In this document: piece by piece, positions 4,941-6,766 of the stretch
How the letters are laid out: each line of letters begins with the position of its first letter
Position numbering within the stretch: position 1 is the stretch's first letter
Source of the DNA: Candidatus Zhuqueibacterota bacterium
GTDB taxonomy: Bacteria > Zhuqueibacterota > QNDG01
Assembly: GCA_003645915.1 (NCBI GenBank)
Contig: QNDG01000082.1
Location: 1-6,766 of the forward strand
Direction of reading: 5' to 3'
DNA length: 6,766 bases
Translations under genes and position numbers: made by a program
Notes under the pieces: model-generated
Told to the model about the DNA's origin: nothing
Databases searched by the model: none
The model's input: only the letters and a program-made list of their open reading frames with translations

Positions 4941-6766
4941 TTATATTTCCCTGTTTAATAGATCTATTGCATCTTCAGCACGTTTTATAAATGATTTCAT
5001 TTCATCGTGAGTACTTGTCTCAGGACTGAATCTCTTTATATCGCAGATATTTACACACTCAAAATACTCATTAATTGTTTTTTCACTAACTCCGAGTTTT
5101 TTAAGTTTCTCTTTTACGTCTTTTGTAATCAGTCCTGCTTCAGGTATGTTAAGTTTATCTGCAACAAAACCAATAAGAGCCTTACCTGCTTCTGCGTAAA
5201 ATTCCTTTCCTCGCTCTTCGTCCATAACCTTTCTTGCATCTGCAAGCCGTTTTTTTGCCATTTTGCTGGAACGCTTGTTTCTTGCATAGGCCTGATCCGT
5301 CATCATCTTATCCGCATGTCTTCTGTAAATCACTGCGGTTGTGATACTTAAAACAGGAAATAACATTAGTATTAAAAACCACAGATTTGAAAAAACAGGT
5401 TCTGGTTTAGCAGGATAAAATCTGCTGCATTCTGTTTTAATAAATCTGATATCTTTATCAACAAGCATTACTTCTTCTTTTGTCAATCCAGTATGAGCAG
5501 CGCTGTCAAATTTCTTATTGCTCTTTTTAACATTCAGAATAATCTGTTTCGTTGAAAGCAGTTCATACTTGTTTTTTGCCGGATTAAAAACAGATAATTT
5601 TACAGCCGGAAGTTTTTTTATCCCGGGTTTTCTCGGTATTAAAACATACTCAAATGTCTTTGTTCCGTGTACAATTCCTGATGTAAAAGAGACATTTTGA
5701 GTAACTTTCGGAGGATAGACCTCAAAATCATCGGAAAATTTTATCTTGGGCTCTGGAAGAGTCTTTAAATTACCGCTTCCTTTAACTATAAATTTGAATG
5801 TTACAGCTTCATTTGTTGAAACATAATTTTTATCCACAGAAGCGGAAATAACATAGTTGCCTACAATTCCTGAAAAATCAGCAGGTTTTTGCTGCTGCGG
5901 CAGAGGTTTAACACTGATTTTCAGAGGTTTTGATGCAATACTCTTATTAATCTGTCTGCCGAACGGGTCGTCAAAAAAACTGTCAAAAATATCATTAGAT
6001 CTTCTTTTTACTCTGACACTGCACACAATAACCATGGGTTCCAGAACTTTGTCCCCTGCAGACATGGGGAAAAGAGCCATCTCTTTAATAGTTGCAACTG
6101 TGTAACGTACTCCGTTTATTACTTCGGTTTTTGTAACAGGACGGGAAGCATTCTTTGTAAAATCCTCAACCCAGAAACCTGTTGTTTCCGGTAATTTCTG
6201 AAAACCGAAAGAGGTAACATCAACCCTTGTATAAATTTTATATGTAAGAACCAGCGGTTCATTTACATACACCTTGTGTTTATTGGGAATCACTCTTAAA
6301 TACAAATCTTTTGAAGAGATCATACTGCTGTTTGATCTGCTCCTGTTCTGCGGTCTCTGCGTTGAGCCTGAGGATTTTACTATCTCAATATTTATTGAAC
6401 CTGTACTGTATGTTTTTCCACCTGCCTTTACTTGTACAGGATTTATGGTAAATTTGCCCTCTTTTATTGCCTGATATTGATACTGAAGAGTTTTTGTAAC
6501 TGACATTTTCCCGTTTATAATCTGTACGCTTCTTGATGAACCGCTTCCGAGAAATGCTGCAAATGCGCTTAGATCCGGCAGGTCTGGCTGTCCGGATTTT
6601 TGTGAATCTTTGCCTGATATTTCAACAAACAGAGTAAACTGATCCCCGTTCTCAATAATATTTTTATCAACATAACTTTTTACCTGCAGCTGCGCAAAAA
6701 GCGGAGAAGAGCTTAAAACAGCTGCGTAAATACCGATAATAAATAATTTTTTAAAAAATCTTTTCA
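4941..6766 (-). CDS. batD: BatD-like aerotolerance protein (start codon cut by the window edge by one base)
   Basis: The frame is open to the right edge, where the last two bases read TG on the minus strand followed by KRFFKKLF, a hydrophobic stretch and a likely signal-peptidase site (SSSPLFA|Q). The start codon is therefore almost certainly NTG with its first base at 6767, giving 608 residues. An internal ATG at 6506 (residue 88) lies inside a conserved BatD segment and is not the start. The N-terminal domain has VDKNIIENGDQFTL and SSRSVQIINGK, typical of BatD, followed by several beta-rich extracytoplasmic domains and the acidic motif DSFFDDPFG (262-270). One membrane helix (about 462-481, LWFLILMLFPVLSITTAVIY) leads to a helical cytoplasmic tail of about 127 residues rich in Lys and Glu. 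BatD is a membrane protein usually encoded after moxR, a DUF58 gene, batA and batB; these would be expected beyond the right edge. batE follows after 2 bases. Confidence 0.9.
   Translation of the reverse strand, partial: KRFFKKLFIIGIYAAVLSSSPLFAQLQVKSYVDKNIIENGDQFTLFVEISGKDSQKSGQPDLPDLSAFAAFLGSGSSRSVQIINGKMSVTKTLQYQYQAIKEGKFTINPVQVKAGGKTYSTGSINIEIVKSSGSTQRPQNRSRSNSSMISSKDLYLRVIPNKHKVYVNEPLVLTYKIYTRVDVTSFGFQKLPETTGFWVEDFTKNASRPVTKTEVINGVRYTVATIKEMALFPMSAGDKVLEPMVIVCSVRVKRRSNDIFDSFFDDPFGRQINKSIASKPLKISVKPLPQQQKPADFSGIVGNYVISASVDKNYVSTNEAVTFKFIVKGSGNLKTLPEPKIKFSDDFEVYPPKVTQNVSFTSGIVHGTKTFEYVLIPRKPGIKKLPAVKLSVFNPAKNKYELLSTKQIILNVKKSNKKFDSAAHTGLTKEEVMLVDKDIRFIKTECSRFYPAKPEPVFSNLWFLILMLFPVLSITTAVIYRRHADKMMTDQAYARNKRSSKMAKKRLADARKVMDEERGKEFYAEAGKALIGFVADKLNIPEAGLITKDVKEKLKKLGVSEKTINEYFECVNICDIKRFSPETSTHDEMKSFIKRAEDAIDLLNREI

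Noticed and set aside
5007..6474. Several plus-strand open reading frames of 60-114 codons within the batD region
   Set aside because: All lie opposite a long, intact and recognisable BatD frame. Their Phe/Cys/Leu-rich translations are what antisense of a Lys/Glu-rich gene produces.

Overview
The window is AT-rich DNA (about one third G+C by eye) from a bacterium with a two-membrane envelope. The evidence for that is an exported OmpA-family peptidoglycan-binding protein and the end of a bat (aerotolerance) gene cluster with BatD and BatE. Bat clusters of this type are known from Bacteroidota, Leptospira and other spirochaetes, and several FCB-group lineages. The two best promoters are of ordinary sigma-70 type (TTG... 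and TATAAT-like boxes, 17-base spacers) and not of the Bacteroidota TAnnTTTG type. I therefore favour an FCB-like or spirochaete-like lineage outside the classical Bacteroidota, but the phylum is not settled by what is visible.

Layout, left to right. Bases 1-811 (+) hold the C-terminal part of a HEAT-repeat protein whose start lies outside the window. Bases 812-1090 are non-coding as far as I can tell and carry the promoter of rpmB. rpmB (1091-1279, +) encodes the zinc-ribbon form of ribosomal protein L28 and is followed by a strong intrinsic terminator. Next is a 490-residue exported protein (1375-2847, +) with three tandem helical repeats of about 70 residues, a coiled coil and a C-terminal OmpA peptidoglycan-binding domain, closed by a second terminator. 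A long spacer (2848-3229) carries a near-consensus promoter and a leader of about 200 bases. It leads into a PspF-sized enhancer-binding-protein homologue (3230-4156, +) that has lost most of the residues normally needed to activate sigma-54. Converging on it, with a 7-base overlap of the 3' ends, is a minus-strand bat operon tail: batD (6766 down to 4941, lacking only the first base of its start codon) and batE (4938-4150), separated by 2 bases.

How the parts may work together. BatD and BatE are membrane-anchored envelope proteins with large extracytoplasmic parts, encoded next to a periplasmic peptidoglycan-binding OmpA protein, so the right three quarters of the window is largely about the cell envelope. 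The regulator in between is the most unusual item. Its Walker A motif and Fis-type DNA-binding domain are intact. Its GAFTGA loop, Walker B acidic pair, second arginine finger and sensor II arginine are all replaced. This suggests a DNA-binding protein that works without sigma-54, perhaps with ATP as a ligand only. Its targets are not shown by the sequence; the bat operon, the OmpA gene and its own leader are the nearest candidates.

No tRNA, rRNA, CRISPR array, insertion sequence or attachment site was seen.
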